Below are positions 63,963-64,000 of a stretch of DNA of 64,000 nt, in pieces; the first letter of the stretch is position 1, and each line of letters starts with the position of its first letter. This DNA is from Photobacterium arenosum. GTDB lineage: Bacteria; Pseudomonadota; Gammaproteobacteria; Enterobacterales; Vibrionaceae. The stretch spans positions 124,001 to 188,000 of the forward strand of contig NZ_JACYTP010000010.1 in assembly GCF_014841115.1 (NCBI RefSeq), in the 5' to 3' direction. Made by a program: the position numbers and the translations under genes. The notes below the pieces were generated by a model. The model saw only the letters and a program-made list of their open reading frames with translations. It made no database searches and was not told where the DNA came from.

Positions 63963-64000
63963 GATCTTTCTCCTCTGCCTATGGTGCGTTACGCACCTCG

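Noticed and set aside
1..64000. CRISPR array, rRNA, tRNA, IS element or prophage
   Set aside because: No regularly spaced short repeats, cloverleaf genes, transposases or phage structural genes were seen. The only long repeats are the immunity modules.

Overview
The window looks like a chromosomal segment of a marine gammaproteobacterium, most likely Vibrionaceae and close to Photobacterium. This is inferred from gene content: a 367-residue purC product with a PurR-type operator, a yejABEF importer, a codon-optimised ~695-residue EF-G, many chemotaxis and GNAT genes, and a T6SS-type effector. I see no rRNA, tRNA, CRISPR array or intact insertion sequence.

Layout. 1-4.5 kb: a leftward PfpI/PhzF/P-loop kinase operon, an EEP-family nuclease/phosphatase, a zinc-binding GFA-like protein and a sugar O-acetyltransferase. 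4.6-11.4 kb: a toxin island. An orphan PAAR-like effector with a C-terminal AHH nuclease tip is followed by five Imm11-like immunity paralogs, two pairs of which are copies of one two-gene module. 11.5-16.9 kb: a TetR/HlyD/RND efflux operon with palindromes upstream. 16.9-24.5 kb: small housekeeping and accessory genes (GNATs, a beta/gamma-crystallin-like protein, APH-like kinase, ACT protein, EamA exporter, O-methyltransferase, lipoproteins), then a TetR gene divergent from a small membrane protein across two perfect palindromes.

24.5-34.7 kb: a UvrD-type helicase, purC, a Cache-domain chemoreceptor, a GNAT and an AGCS alanine/glycine symporter. 33-38.7 kb: the yejABEF oligopeptide importer. 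39-41.2 kb: an EF-G gene with strongly biased codons. 41.2-45.4 kb: an Ap4A-phosphorylase-like enzyme, an aromatic amino acid permease, and a sulfur-compound transporter pair (YeeE/YedE halves) with an ArsR regulator whose two cysteines have the spacing of persulfide sensors. 45.8-48.1 kb: a three-gene phospholipid operon (YnbA-like CDP-alcohol phosphotransferase, CDP-DAG synthase, acyltransferase). 48-53 kb: RhlE helicase, a soluble PAS chemoreceptor and three small accessory genes.

53.3-57.2 kb holds a compact cluster of a sugar/cyclitol-type aminotransferase, a GMC-like FAD oxidoreductase and an MFS exporter, with the logic of oxidise, transaminate, export; I know of no described pathway with exactly this set. 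57.7-63 kb: tripartite tricarboxylate transporter tctCBA divergent from the tctDE two-component system. The window ends with DUF2007 and DUF1428 genes. The two parts most worth following are the effector/poly-immunity island and the aminotransferase-oxidoreductase-exporter cluster.
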